Below are positions 16,937 through 24,741 of a stretch of DNA of 64,000 nt, piece after piece; positions within the stretch are counted from its first letter, which is position 1; every line of letters begins with the position of its first letter. The position numbers and the translations under genes were made by a program. The stretch covers positions 1 through 64,000 of the forward strand of contig NZ_AQYH01000017.1 in the NCBI RefSeq assembly GCF_000380505.1. Reading direction: 5' to 3'. A model generated the notes under the pieces. That model worked only from the letters and a program-made list of their open reading frames with translations, was not told the DNA's origin and did no database searches. This stretch comes from Kaistia granuli DSM 23481 (GTDB taxonomy: Bacteria; Pseudomonadota; Alphaproteobacteria; Rhizobiales; Kaistiaceae).

Positions 16937-18196
16937 ATGAGTAGAAAAGCCGCCACCCTGCTTCTAGCCGGCGTGGCCGTTGCCGGGGGCACGTTTGCCT
17001 TCGTCAAAAGCGACGAGGCAGGTTCCTATGCCAGCCGCCTGCTGGCGTTCGTATCGTTGACGGTCGCGCCCGAAGCGGCTGCGCAGTCGAGTGAAATGCC
17101 CCTGCCACAGGTTCCGGTCGCCGAGGTCGTCACGCGCGCCGTTGCGCGCTCGGTGGAGTTCACAGGCCATCTCGAGGCGACCAAGGTCATCGAGCTTCGA
17201 CCGCGTGTTGGCGGCGCCATCGATGCCGTCAGCGTTCCCGAAGGCGGTCTCGTGCGCCCCGGCCAGCTCCTGTTCCAGATCGACCCCAGGCCATTCGAGG
17301 TCGCGCTGGATGCCGCCAAGGCCCAGTTGCAGCAGGCGGTGGTTCTCTTCGATCAGGCCGAGATCGATTTCGGGCGTATCGAGACGCTGGCTCCGAATGG
17401 CACGGTGTCGCGCAAGACCTATGACGATGCGCGGACCGCGCATCGTCAGCGGCAGGCGCAGATCGAAATCGCGAAGGCGGCCCTGGCCGCCGCCGAGCTT
17501 GATCTCTCCTTCACGCGCGTCACCGCGCCGATCGGCGGGCGGGTCGACCGGGTTCTGGTCTCGGAAGGCAATCTGGTCGCCGGCGGCAATGCCGGAGCCG
17601 CGACCCTTCTCACCACCATCGTCACGACCGACCCCCTCTATGCCTATTTCGATATCGACGAGGCCACCTATCTCGACTTCGTCGCGCGGGCTCGGGCGGG
17701 CGAAAGCGGCAAGGATGCCGGCAGGCTGCCGGTGCAGGTGGGGCTGATGACCGATGCCGGCTTCCCGCATGCCGGCGAATTCGATTTCCTCAGCAACCGC
17801 GTCGACCGGAGCACGGGAACGATCCGCGCCCGGGCCATCGTGAGCAACTCGGATGGTCGGCTGGCGCCCGGCCTGTTTGCGCGGGCGAACCTCGTCACCG
17901 CCGAGCCGGCCCAGACCGTGCTCATCGACGACCAGGCGATCGGCACCGATCAGGGGCGCCGCTACGTGCTGGTGCTCGGGGCCGGGGACAAGGCCGAATA
18001 CCGTCCGGTCGAGCTCGGACCGATGGTCGACGGTCTGAGAGTGGTCACGGCCGGCCTCGCTCCGGGTGAGAAGATCATCGTGAAGGGGCTGGTGCGTCCG
18101 GGCATGCAGGTGTCTCCACAGCTGATTTCGATGCTTCCGGGCCATTCCGCCGATGGCGGTCGGTCCGCGGCGGCAGCTCAGGAGGCGCGGCGATGA
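16937..18196 (+). CDS. RND efflux periplasmic adaptor (HlyD/MFP family)
   Basis: A 419-residue membrane fusion protein that links an inner-membrane RND pump to an outer-membrane channel. An N-terminal membrane anchor or signal (ATLLLAGVAVAGGTF) is followed by a strand segment beginning VEFTGHLEATKVIELRPRVGG, the split lipoyl half, an alpha-hairpin with DQAEIDFGRIETL and KTYDDARTAHRQR, the second lipoyl half (LDLSFTRVTAPIGGRV), and beta-barrel and membrane-proximal domains. The start at 16937 follows an AAGG-containing leader. Its stop overlaps the pump start (ATGA). It resembles MexE/AcrA-type adaptors for organic substrates more than CusB. Confidence 0.9.
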   Translation: MSRKAATLLLAGVAVAGGTFAFVKSDEAGSYASRLLAFVSLTVAPEAAAQSSEMPLPQVPVAEVVTRAVARSVEFTGHLEATKVIELRPRVGGAIDAVSVPEGGLVRPGQLLFQIDPRPFEVALDAAKAQLQQAVVLFDQAEIDFGRIETLAPNGTVSRKTYDDARTAHRQRQAQIEIAKAALAAAELDLSFTRVTAPIGGRVDRVLVSEGNLVAGGNAGAATLLTTIVTTDPLYAYFDIDEATYLDFVARARAGESGKDAGRLPVQVGLMTDAGFPHAGEFDFLSNRVDRSTGTIRARAIVSNSDGRLAPGLFARANLVTAEPAQTVLIDDQAIGTDQGRRYVLVLGAGDKAEYRPVELGPMVDGLRVVTAGLAPGEKIIVKGLVRPGMQVSPQLISMLPGHSADGGRSAAAAQEARR

Positions 18197-21100
18197 ATAT
18201 TCCGCGCTTCTTCGTCGACCGCCCGATCTTCGCGGTCGTTCTTTCCGTCCTGATGCTGATCGCCGGCGGTCTCACGCTTCTGAAACTGCCGTTGAGCGAG
18301 TATCCGCAGGTCACCCCGCCGACCGTTCAGGTAACCGCAAGCTATCCCGGCGCCAATCCCGAGGTGATCGCCGAAACGGTTGCCGCGCCGCTCGAGCAGG
18401 CGATCAACGGCGTCGAGAACATGCTCTATATGAGCTCGCAGGCGGCGACCGACGGGCGCATGACGCTGACGGTCGCTTTCCAGCAGGGCACCGATCCGGA
18501 CATGGCGCAGATCCAGGTGCAGAACCGCGTCTCGCGGGTGCTCCCGCGTCTGCCGCAGGAAGTGCAGCGCATCGGCGTCGTGACGCAGAAGACCTCGCCC
18601 GACATCCTGATGGTTGTGCATCTGGTCTCGCCCGATGATCGCTATGATCCCCTCTATCTCTCGAACTTCGCCCTCCTGCAGGTGCGCGACCAGCTGGCGC
18701 GTCTGCCCGGCGTCGGAGACGTGCTGGTCTGGGGAGCCGGCGAATATTCGATGCGGATCTGGCTCGATCCGGCCAAGGTGGCGGCGCGCGGCCTGACCGC
18801 CTCCGACGTGGTGGCGGCCATTCAGGAGCAGAACGTCCAGGTGGCGGCCGGCTCGGTCGGCCAGCAGCCGGAAGCCTCGGCGGCGCTCCAGGTCACGGTC
18901 AACACGCTCGGCCGGCTTTCGAACGAGGAGCAGTTCGGCGAAATCGTCGTCAAGACGGGCGCCGACGGCCAGGTCACCCGTCTGCGGGATGTCGCCCGCA
19001 TCGAACTCGGTGCTGATTCCTATGCGCTGCGCAGCCTGCTCGACGGCAAGCCGGCGCTGGCGATCCAGATCATCCAGAGCCCCGGCGCCAACGCGCTAGA
19101 CGTTTCGAGCGCCATTCGCGGCGCCATGGAGGAACTGAAGCAGGGTTTCCCGGAGGGCATCGAATATCGCATCGCCTACGACCCGACCGTCTTCGTCAAG
19201 GCTTCCCTGGCGGCCGTGGTGGTCACGCTGCTCGAAGCCATCGCGCTGGTCGTCCTCGTGGTGGTGATCTTCCTTCAGACCTGGCGCGCTTCGATCATCC
19301 CGCTGGTCGCGGTGCCGGTCTCGTTGGTCGGCACGTTCGCCCTCATGTACCTGTTCGGCTTTTCGCTGAACACGCTGTCGCTGTTCGGGCTCGTGCTTTC
19401 GATCGGCATCGTGGTCGATGACGCCATCGTCGTCGTCGAGAACGTCGAGCGTCACATCGCGCTCGGCGAGACGCCGAAGGAGGCGGCGCGCAAGGCCATG
19501 GACGAGGTGACCGGGCCGATCATCGCCATCACCTCGGTCCTGTCGGCGGTGTTCATTCCCTCGGCCTTCCTGTCCGGCCTGCAGGGCGAGTTCTACCGGC
19601 AGTTCGCCCTCACGATCGCCATCTCGACCATCCTCTCGGCGATCAATTCGCTTACGCTTTCTCCCGCGCTCGCCGCCGTGCTCCTGAAGCCGCACCATGA
19701 CAATGTGAAGCGCGACCGGCTGACGATCGTCATCGACACCCTGTTCGGCTGGTTCTTCCGGCGGTTCAACCGCTTCTTCGACAGCGCCTCGAATGCCTAT
19801 GTCTGGACGGTGCGGCGCGCCGTCCGTTTCAGCGCGATCGTCCTACTCGGCTATGCCGGTCTGGTCGGCATGACATGGATGGGGTTCCAGATGGTGCCCA
19901 CCGGGTTCGTGCCGGCCCAGGACAAGTATTATCTCGTCGGCATTGCCCAGCTGCCGACCGGCGCGTCGCTGGATCGCACCGAGGCGGTCGTCAAGACGAT
20001 GTCGGAGATCGCGCTCGCTGAACCGGGCGTGGAAAGCGTCGTTGCCTTTCCGGGCCTTTCGGTCAACGGCATGGTCAATATCCCCAACGCCGCCGTGATG
20101 TTCACGATGCTCAAGCCCTTTGACGAGCGCAAGGATCCTTCCCTGTCCGCCTTCGCCATCGCCGGTCGCCTGATGGGCAAATTCAGCCAGATCCCCGATG
20201 GCTTCGCCGGCATCTTTCCGCCGCCGCCTGTTCCGGGCCTCGGCTCGACCGGCGGCTTCAAGATCCAGATCGAGGATCGGGCGGGGCTTGGCTTCGAGGC
20301 GCTCGCTGAGGCGCAGGGCGCCATCCTGGCCAAGGCGATGCAGACGCCGGAACTGGCGGGCATGCTCGCGAGCTTCCAGGTGAACGCGCCGCAGGTGCAG
20401 GTGGATATCGACCGGGTCAAGGCCAAGTCGCAGGGCGTGCCGCTCAACACGATCTTCGAGACGCTGCAGGTCAATCTCGGCTCGCTCTACGCCAACGACT
20501 TCAATCGGTTCGGCCGTACCTACCGCGTGATGGTCCAGGCGGATGCGCCGTTCCGCATGCAGCCGGAGGACATCGGCCGGCTGAAGGTGCGCAACGCGGC
20601 GGGGGAAATGATCCCGCTGTCGGCCTTGCTGACCATCGAGAACAGCTCGGGGCCGGATCGCGTCATGCACTATAACGGCTTCCCGTCAGCCGATATCAGC
20701 GGTAGCCCGGCGGCCGGGTACTCGTTCGGGCAAGCGACCGCGGCGATCGAGCGGATCGCGTCGGAAACCCTGCCGCCCGGCATGGCCTTCGAGTGGACGG
20801 AGCTCGCCTATCAGGAGAAGCAAGCCGGCAACACGGCGCTGTACGTCTTCCCGCTGTCGGTACTGCTCGCGTTTCTCATTCTCGCGGCGCAGTACAACAG
20901 TTGGTCCCTGCCGTTCGCCGTGTTGCTGATTGCTCCGATGGCGTTGCTTTCGGCGATCGCGGGCGTCTGGTTTACCGGGGGCGACAACAACATCTTCACG
21001 CAGATCGGCTTCGTCGTGCTTGTCGGGCTCGCCGCCAAGAATGCGATCCTGATCGTCGAGTTCGCCCGAGCGAAGGAAGAGGAAGGCATCGACCCCCTGA

Positions 21101-21369
21101 ACGCCGTGCTGGAAGCAGCCCGGCTCCGCCTGCGGCCGATCCTGATGACCTCGCTCGCCTTCATCGCCGGCGTCGTCCCGCTTGTGTTGGCGACCGGGGC
21201 CGGCGCCGAGATGCGGCATGTCATGGGGATTGCCGTGTTCGCCGGCATGCTCGGCGTCACGCTGTTCGGCCTCGTGCTGACGCCGGTGTTCTACGTCCTG
21301 GTGCGCCGCAGGGCGGTCGCCCGTCAGACGCGGCGAGACAGCGCCGCGGCGCTGGAATCGCGCGTTTAG
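18193..21369 (+). CDS. RND efflux pump, HAE1 (AcrB/MexF) type
   Basis: A 1058-residue inner-membrane proton-drug antiporter that would extrude substrates with the adaptor just upstream. The N-terminus NIPRFFVDRPIFAVV is the usual RND start. Twelve membrane segments flank two large periplasmic loops. TM4 carries the proton-relay pair in GIVVDDAIVVVEN (Asp near 408-409), and the C-terminal half has GLAAKNAILIVEFA. Periplasmic loop sequences look like hydrophobe/amphiphile exporters. The heavy-metal (CusA/CzcA) subclass signature is not evident, although the promoter is copper-type. No outer-membrane channel gene is in the window, so it probably borrows one. Confidence 0.92.
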   Translation: MNIPRFFVDRPIFAVVLSVLMLIAGGLTLLKLPLSEYPQVTPPTVQVTASYPGANPEVIAETVAAPLEQAINGVENMLYMSSQAATDGRMTLTVAFQQGTDPDMAQIQVQNRVSRVLPRLPQEVQRIGVVTQKTSPDILMVVHLVSPDDRYDPLYLSNFALLQVRDQLARLPGVGDVLVWGAGEYSMRIWLDPAKVAARGLTASDVVAAIQEQNVQVAAGSVGQQPEASAALQVTVNTLGRLSNEEQFGEIVVKTGADGQVTRLRDVARIELGADSYALRSLLDGKPALAIQIIQSPGANALDVSSAIRGAMEELKQGFPEGIEYRIAYDPTVFVKASLAAVVVTLLEAIALVVLVVVIFLQTWRASIIPLVAVPVSLVGTFALMYLFGFSLNTLSLFGLVLSIGIVVDDAIVVVENVERHIALGETPKEAARKAMDEVTGPIIAITSVLSAVFIPSAFLSGLQGEFYRQFALTIAISTILSAINSLTLSPALAAVLLKPHHDNVKRDRLTIVIDTLFGWFFRRFNRFFDSASNAYVWTVRRAVRFSAIVLLGYAGLVGMTWMGFQMVPTGFVPAQDKYYLVGIAQLPTGASLDRTEAVVKTMSEIALAEPGVESVVAFPGLSVNGMVNIPNAAVMFTMLKPFDERKDPSLSAFAIAGRLMGKFSQIPDGFAGIFPPPPVPGLGSTGGFKIQIEDRAGLGFEALAEAQGAILAKAMQTPELAGMLASFQVNAPQVQVDIDRVKAKSQGVPLNTIFETLQVNLGSLYANDFNRFGRTYRVMVQADAPFRMQPEDIGRLKVRNAAGEMIPLSALLTIENSSGPDRVMHYNGFPSADISGSPAAGYSFGQATAAIERIASETLPPGMAFEWTELAYQEKQAGNTALYVFPLSVLLAFLILAAQYNSWSLPFAVLLIAPMALLSAIAGVWFTGGDNNIFTQIGFVVLVGLAAKNAILIVEFARAKEEEGIDPLNAVLEAARLRLRPILMTSLAFIAGVVPLVLATGAGAEMRHVMGIAVFAGMLGVTLFGLVLTPVFYVLVRRRAVARQTRRDSAAALESRV

Positions 21370-21383
21370 GCCGGGGCTGAAAG

Positions 21384-21424
21384 CGGGTGCAGTCGGGACG
21401 ATCCGCCCGACCCGACTGCACCCG
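21384..21424. terminator. Perfect 14-bp inverted repeat after the RND operon
   Basis: CGGGTGCAGTCGGG (21384-21397) and CCCGACTGCACCCG (21411-21424) form a perfect stem with a 13-base loop, 15 bp after the pump stop. There is no T-run, so it may be a transcript-stabilising or Rho-type 3' end. Confidence 0.5.
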
Positions 21425-21525
21425 GATATGGAACATGGCGCAGAGATTTCCAGTTCGTCCCACCCGTGAGGTTTCGGTGCGGCGCTTCCAACTAGATCCA
21501 TCCTCGGTTTCTGTATTTCCGGGAC

Positions 21526-21556
21526 TTGACCTTGCAACGATAGGAAACCCCATCTG
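21526..21556 (+). promoter_or_regulatory. CueR-type promoter/operator of copZ2
   Basis: TTGACC (21526-21531), 19-bp spacer TTGCAACGATAGGAAACCC and -10 CATCTG (21551-21556), 28 bp before the chaperone ATG. Confidence 0.82.
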
Positions 21557-21584
21557 TCTTGGAGGCAAACAGAAGGAGGCCTCC

Positions 21585-21794
21585 ATGTTTTTCTTCACGG
21601 TTCCCAACATGACCTGCGGCGGTTGCGCCAAATCGGTCACCCGGGCGCTGCAGAGCGTCGATGCCGACGCAAGGATCGAGACCGATCCGCCGACGCGTGA
21701 AGTCCGCGTCCAGACTTCGGCGAACGAAGCGGCGCTCCGCGCGGTTCTGTCCGAAGCCGGCTATCCGGTCGAGGACAAGACGGCTGCCGCCTGA
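21585..21794 (+). CDS. CopZ-like copper chaperone (copy 2)
   Basis: A 69-residue HMA-domain protein with metal loop MTCGGC (about residues 9-14) and the same following helix (KSVTRALQSVDADARIETDP) as the copy at 11907, so the two are clear paralogs. AAGGAGG lies upstream of the ATG. It has its own CueR-type promoter and its own terminator, and is therefore a single-gene copper-inducible unit. Whether it serves CopA, the multicopper oxidase system or only buffers Cu(I) is not visible. Confidence 0.88.
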   Translation: MFFFTVPNMTCGGCAKSVTRALQSVDADARIETDPPTREVRVQTSANEAALRAVLSEAGYPVEDKTAAA

Positions 21795-21870
21795 GGCATT
21801 TCGTTCCTGCCAACGCAAGCTGCGCGGTGATGCAGGCGGTGGCAGCGACGGTGCCGCTGGCGATCCAGGC

Positions 21871-21906
21871 AAACAGGGCAGCCCCCTCCGGCTGCCCTGT
21901 TTGTTT
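21871..21906 (+). terminator. Rho-independent terminator after copZ2
   Basis: AAACAGGGCAGCC (21871-21883) pairs perfectly with GGCTGCCCTGTTT (21890-21902), followed by GTTTAT. Confidence 0.85.
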
Positions 21907-21935
21907 ATGCCGGCCATTCGGGTCGTCATGATGAA

Positions 21936-21971
21936 TTGACAAATAAACATATGAACAGATATTCAATTGTT
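21936..21971 (+). promoter_or_regulatory. CDF promoter with SmtB-type operator
   Basis: TTGACA (21936-21941), 17 bp, ATATTC (21959-21964) form a sigma70 promoter. Across it lies AACATATGAACAG-ATATTCAATTGTT (21946-21971), a 12-2-12-like imperfect dyad. It is very close to the known SmtB/ZiaR operator pattern (ATGAACAG.TATTCA). Binding here would block RNA polymerase, as expected for an ArsR/SmtB repressor. Confidence 0.8.
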
Positions 21972-21994
21972 AGAAACAAACGATTGGATCCACC

Positions 21995-22990
21995 ATGGCG
22001 ACCCGCCCGCACTCCCACAGCGACCATCATGGTCACGATCACGCCGAGGGGCACGATCATGACCACTCCCACGTTCCGGTGGTCACCAAGGACAATGAGC
22101 GCAAGATCCTCATTTCCTTCCTGATCATCTTCTCGTTCATGTTCGTCGAAGCCGTCGGCGGATATGTCTCCGGCTCGCTCGCCCTGCTTGCCGATGCTGG
22201 GCACATGCTGACCGACGCGATTGCGCTCGGCCTCGCCTATGTCGCCTTCCGCATTGGAAGGTGGGCTGCGGACGAGCGACGCAGCTTTGGCTATGCCCGT
22301 TTCGAAGTGATCGCGGGGCTCGTCAACGCGCTCACCCTGTTCGGCATCGTCGGGTGGATCTTCTACGAAGCGGTCGGACGGTTCCGCGATCCGCAACCGG
22401 TCCTGGCCGGATCGATGTTCGTGGTCGCCCTCATCGGCATGCTCGTGAACCTCTTCGTCCTCTGGTTCCTGACCCGCGGCGATTCCGAACATGTGAACGT
22501 CAAGGGAGCGGTGCTGCATGTGATGGGCGATCTGCTCGGCTCGGTCGGCGCGATCGTCGCCGCGGTCGGGATCTGGTACACGGGCTGGACCCCGATCGAT
22601 CCAATCCTCTCGGTGTTCGTGTCGCTGCTGATCCTGCGCAGCGCCTGGAGCCTTCTCAAGAACGCGCTGCACATCCTGCTGGAAGGCGCTCCCGCCAAGG
22701 CCGGTAGTTCCGAGATCTCCGAATATCTTCGGAAGGCCGTTCCGGGCGTCCGGAGCGTCAGCCACGTCCACGTCTGGTCGCTGACTTCCGGCCGCGTGCT
22801 AGCAACGCTGCAGGTGCGTCCGATGGACGGGGCCGATGTGCGCCATGTCATCAAGCCGGTCGAGCACGAACTGAAAACGACGTTCGGCATCGAGCACCCG
22901 ACGATCGGCATCGACTGGGAAGGCGACGCCCGTTGCAGCCTGGAGGAGCCTGGCAATGCAACAGCATCCCACGCAGGTCACTCGCATTGA
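21995..22990 (+). CDS. Cation diffusion facilitator (Zn/Co/Cd exporter, CzcD/ZitB type)
   Basis: A 331-residue inner-membrane metal-proton antiporter. The N-terminus is a His/Asp-rich tail (about 26 residues, many HxH and HDH) and the C-terminus ends HAGHSH; both could bind zinc. Six membrane segments are predicted. TM2 has LADAGHMLTDA (HxxxD) and TM5 HVMGDLLGS (HxxxD), which form the transport site of the zinc-type CDFs. A cytoplasmic ferredoxin-like domain with SHVHVWSL follows. Expression should be released by metal through the SmtB-type operator upstream. The gene is monocistronic and is the last intact gene of the metal island. Confidence 0.93.
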   Translation: MATRPHSHSDHHGHDHAEGHDHDHSHVPVVTKDNERKILISFLIIFSFMFVEAVGGYVSGSLALLADAGHMLTDAIALGLAYVAFRIGRWAADERRSFGYARFEVIAGLVNALTLFGIVGWIFYEAVGRFRDPQPVLAGSMFVVALIGMLVNLFVLWFLTRGDSEHVNVKGAVLHVMGDLLGSVGAIVAAVGIWYTGWTPIDPILSVFVSLLILRSAWSLLKNALHILLEGAPAKAGSSEISEYLRKAVPGVRSVSHVHVWSLTSGRVLATLQVRPMDGADVRHVIKPVEHELKTTFGIEHPTIGIDWEGDARCSLEEPGNATASHAGHSH

Positions 22991-23735
22991 CTGACTGCGA
23001 TTCGGAAATTCAGAAAAGGTGCAAATCTGAGCGAGATATTGCGACTGTTGACCCAAGACGGTCCGAGGCTCGCGTCTGATATTCCGAGACACGGGAGCTG
23101 TCACGATCGCTTATGAACCACCATCCGCGCGGCGATGACTATCGGATCGCCCCGCTTCCATGTCGGACCGCAACTATGTCAGTGAGGTCCTCGCTGGAGC
23201 CGTCGTAGGACTGCTGGCGGGGACTTTATCGTGCGACGGACGTTCAGGGGAAGAACGTAGACTCTCGTGCTAGCGCCGGCGGTTGTGCGTGACGAGGGCC
23301 TCGGTCTGGCCCTCAAGGTCGCTGGCCAGGAAGTAGATTTCAAAAGGGGAGCGTTTCTTAAGGGGGCTGGTGCCAGCGCTCGATCTTGCTGTGGACCTGG
23401 ATACGGTTCGCGAGTTCGCCTTCAGTGTCGCTGGAACCAATGCGTTAAGGTCACCGAATTCAAGTACTACGATCGCCCGCGCGACCTGTCTCTCGGGCTG
23501 CCGCACTGATTTGACAGCCAAGATTGCCAGCCCGAAACAGCGTTCGGAGTCGGATTTTTGACGGCTTCTGGCTCAGACATTGGGAGATCTGAAGTCGAAG
23601 TATCACGATGCCTATCCTGCGGCGCACGAGCGGCGCATTCTGGCTGACCAGTCTATCGCGGCCTCCTGCTGTCTAGGTGGCTCTCGTCCGGATTTCGGAG
23701 CATCCGTTTTCTGCCGAAGCTGGGATCAGCTACGG
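22991..23735. other. Gene-free stretch with transposase debris
   Basis: No intact gene is supported in this 745-bp stretch between the CDF exporter and the GntR regulator. Part of it (about 23225-23420) is a decayed IS3-type transposase. The rest shows only short overlapping reading frames without recognisable motifs. Confidence 0.6.
23225..23420 (-). pseudogene. IS3-family integrase-core (OrfB) fragment
   Basis: The minus strand reads HSKIERWHQPLKKRSPFEIY, then FLASDLEGQTEALVTHNRR and, after a stop, HESL. This matches the end of the IS3 OrfB rve core, where members have GKIERWHQTLKNR...YFLPGDLE.QI..FV.HYN.RRYHESL. The catalytic Glu (KIE) is present but the preceding core and the C-terminus are lost, and the Tyr of RRYHES is a stop codon. 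Confidence 0.65.
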
Positions 23736-24437
23736 TCAGGCTGAAAATGACAGCCGGATCAGCTGGCTGTTCATCACGGCCTGCTGCCATTCAACGGCTC
23801 TGCCGCCGGATAGACGCCCCAGCGCGGAAACGTCGAGCAACGGTGCGTTGTGAGGACACGCGAGCAAGGCGGCCTCGTCATCCCTGGGCATGCGCGCGCC
23901 GACCGTGGTCGAGACGCGATGGAGATCACCCAACCCCTCTTCACGCAGCAGGGGGGTGAAGGCCCCTTTGCGCGACAGACGGTTTTCGAAGTCGGGAATG
24001 AGATCGAATGGAAAATAGCGCGTGGTGAGGATGAAGGGCACCTCGCCTCCGAGGATCACGGTCGTATGCCGAAGCACGAGGGTGCCTTCCGGCAATTCCA
24101 GCTTTTCTGCGACCTCCGCGACGGCGGCCTCGACGAGGCTCTCGATCACGCGCGATGAGCTGTCCACGCCGAGGCGGTCGAGCACGTCGCGGAACCGCGA
24201 CACGGCATCGATCTCGTAGACGATGCCGTTCTCCATGACATAGCTGCCGCGTCCATTGACGATGCGGATGAGGCCGTCCTGCGACAGGGCCAGATAGGCG
24301 CGCCGTACCGTGTTGCGGCTGACGCCGTTGCTGGCCGAAAGCTCATGCTCCGTCGGCAGCCGTTGTCCCGGCGCGTATCGGCGGCTGCGAATGCCGTCCC
24401 TGAGCTCGACGTAGAGCGCCTCCCATTGCGACTTCAT
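23736..24437 (-). CDS. GntR/HutC-family regulator (PhnF-like)
   Basis: A 233-residue repressor. The N-terminal winged HTH reads PGQRLPTEHELSASNGVSRNTVRRAYLALSQDG, followed by a UTRA ligand domain (HTTVILGGEVPFILTTRYFPFDLIPDFE). HutC-type regulators of this kind often control phosphonate uptake and use. It is divergent from a transporter operon that ends in a phosphonate-family hexapeptide transferase, which supports a PhnF-like role. A perfect palindrome in the shared intergenic region is the likely operator for both directions. The ligand is inferred from context only. Confidence 0.85.
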   Translation of the reverse strand: MKSQWEALYVELRDGIRSRRYAPGQRLPTEHELSASNGVSRNTVRRAYLALSQDGLIRIVNGRGSYVMENGIVYEIDAVSRFRDVLDRLGVDSSSRVIESLVEAAVAEVAEKLELPEGTLVLRHTTVILGGEVPFILTTRYFPFDLIPDFENRLSRKGAFTPLLREEGLGDLHRVSTTVGARMPRDDEAALLACPHNAPLLDVSALGRLSGGRAVEWQQAVMNSQLIRLSFSA

Positions 24438-24495
24438 GCGTGTCCCTGTCCGTTGCTGACGCGCTCGAGGACTAGGGCCGCGGAGCGCAACACTC

Positions 24496-24517
24496 GACAG
24501 CTGTACCTACAGCTGTC
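24496..24517. promoter_or_regulatory. 22-bp palindromic operator between the GntR gene and the ABC operon
   Basis: GACAGCTGTA-CC-TACAGCTGTC is a perfect inverted repeat with a 2-bp centre. It lies 58 bp before the regulator ATG and 224 bp before the binding-protein ATG. GntR regulators commonly bind such short-centred dyads. Nothing else is recognisable in 24438-24741. Confidence 0.7.
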
Positions 24518-24741
24518 ATGCGCCTTACACAATCCGGCCCTATCCAGAAGGGGCAACGGAAAAACGGATCGCGGTCCGCACAGCGTCGACAACAACGGCA
24601 TACCGATTGAACATTCTGTAGCAATCACGCATTCGCCGGGGCCACCCGCCGCCCCGCGAAACCCGCATCACAAATTCAGGCAACGGATCGAAACCGGCAA
24701 ATCGCGGCCGGTGAGCGACGGCTGCCGCCCCCAAACCGGAG

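Noticed and set aside
22991-23735. Attachment-site duplicate of the tRNA-Arg 3' end
   Set aside because: I looked for the T-arm/acceptor sequence (TTCGAATC...CGGGCGCGCCA) in this region and found no copy.
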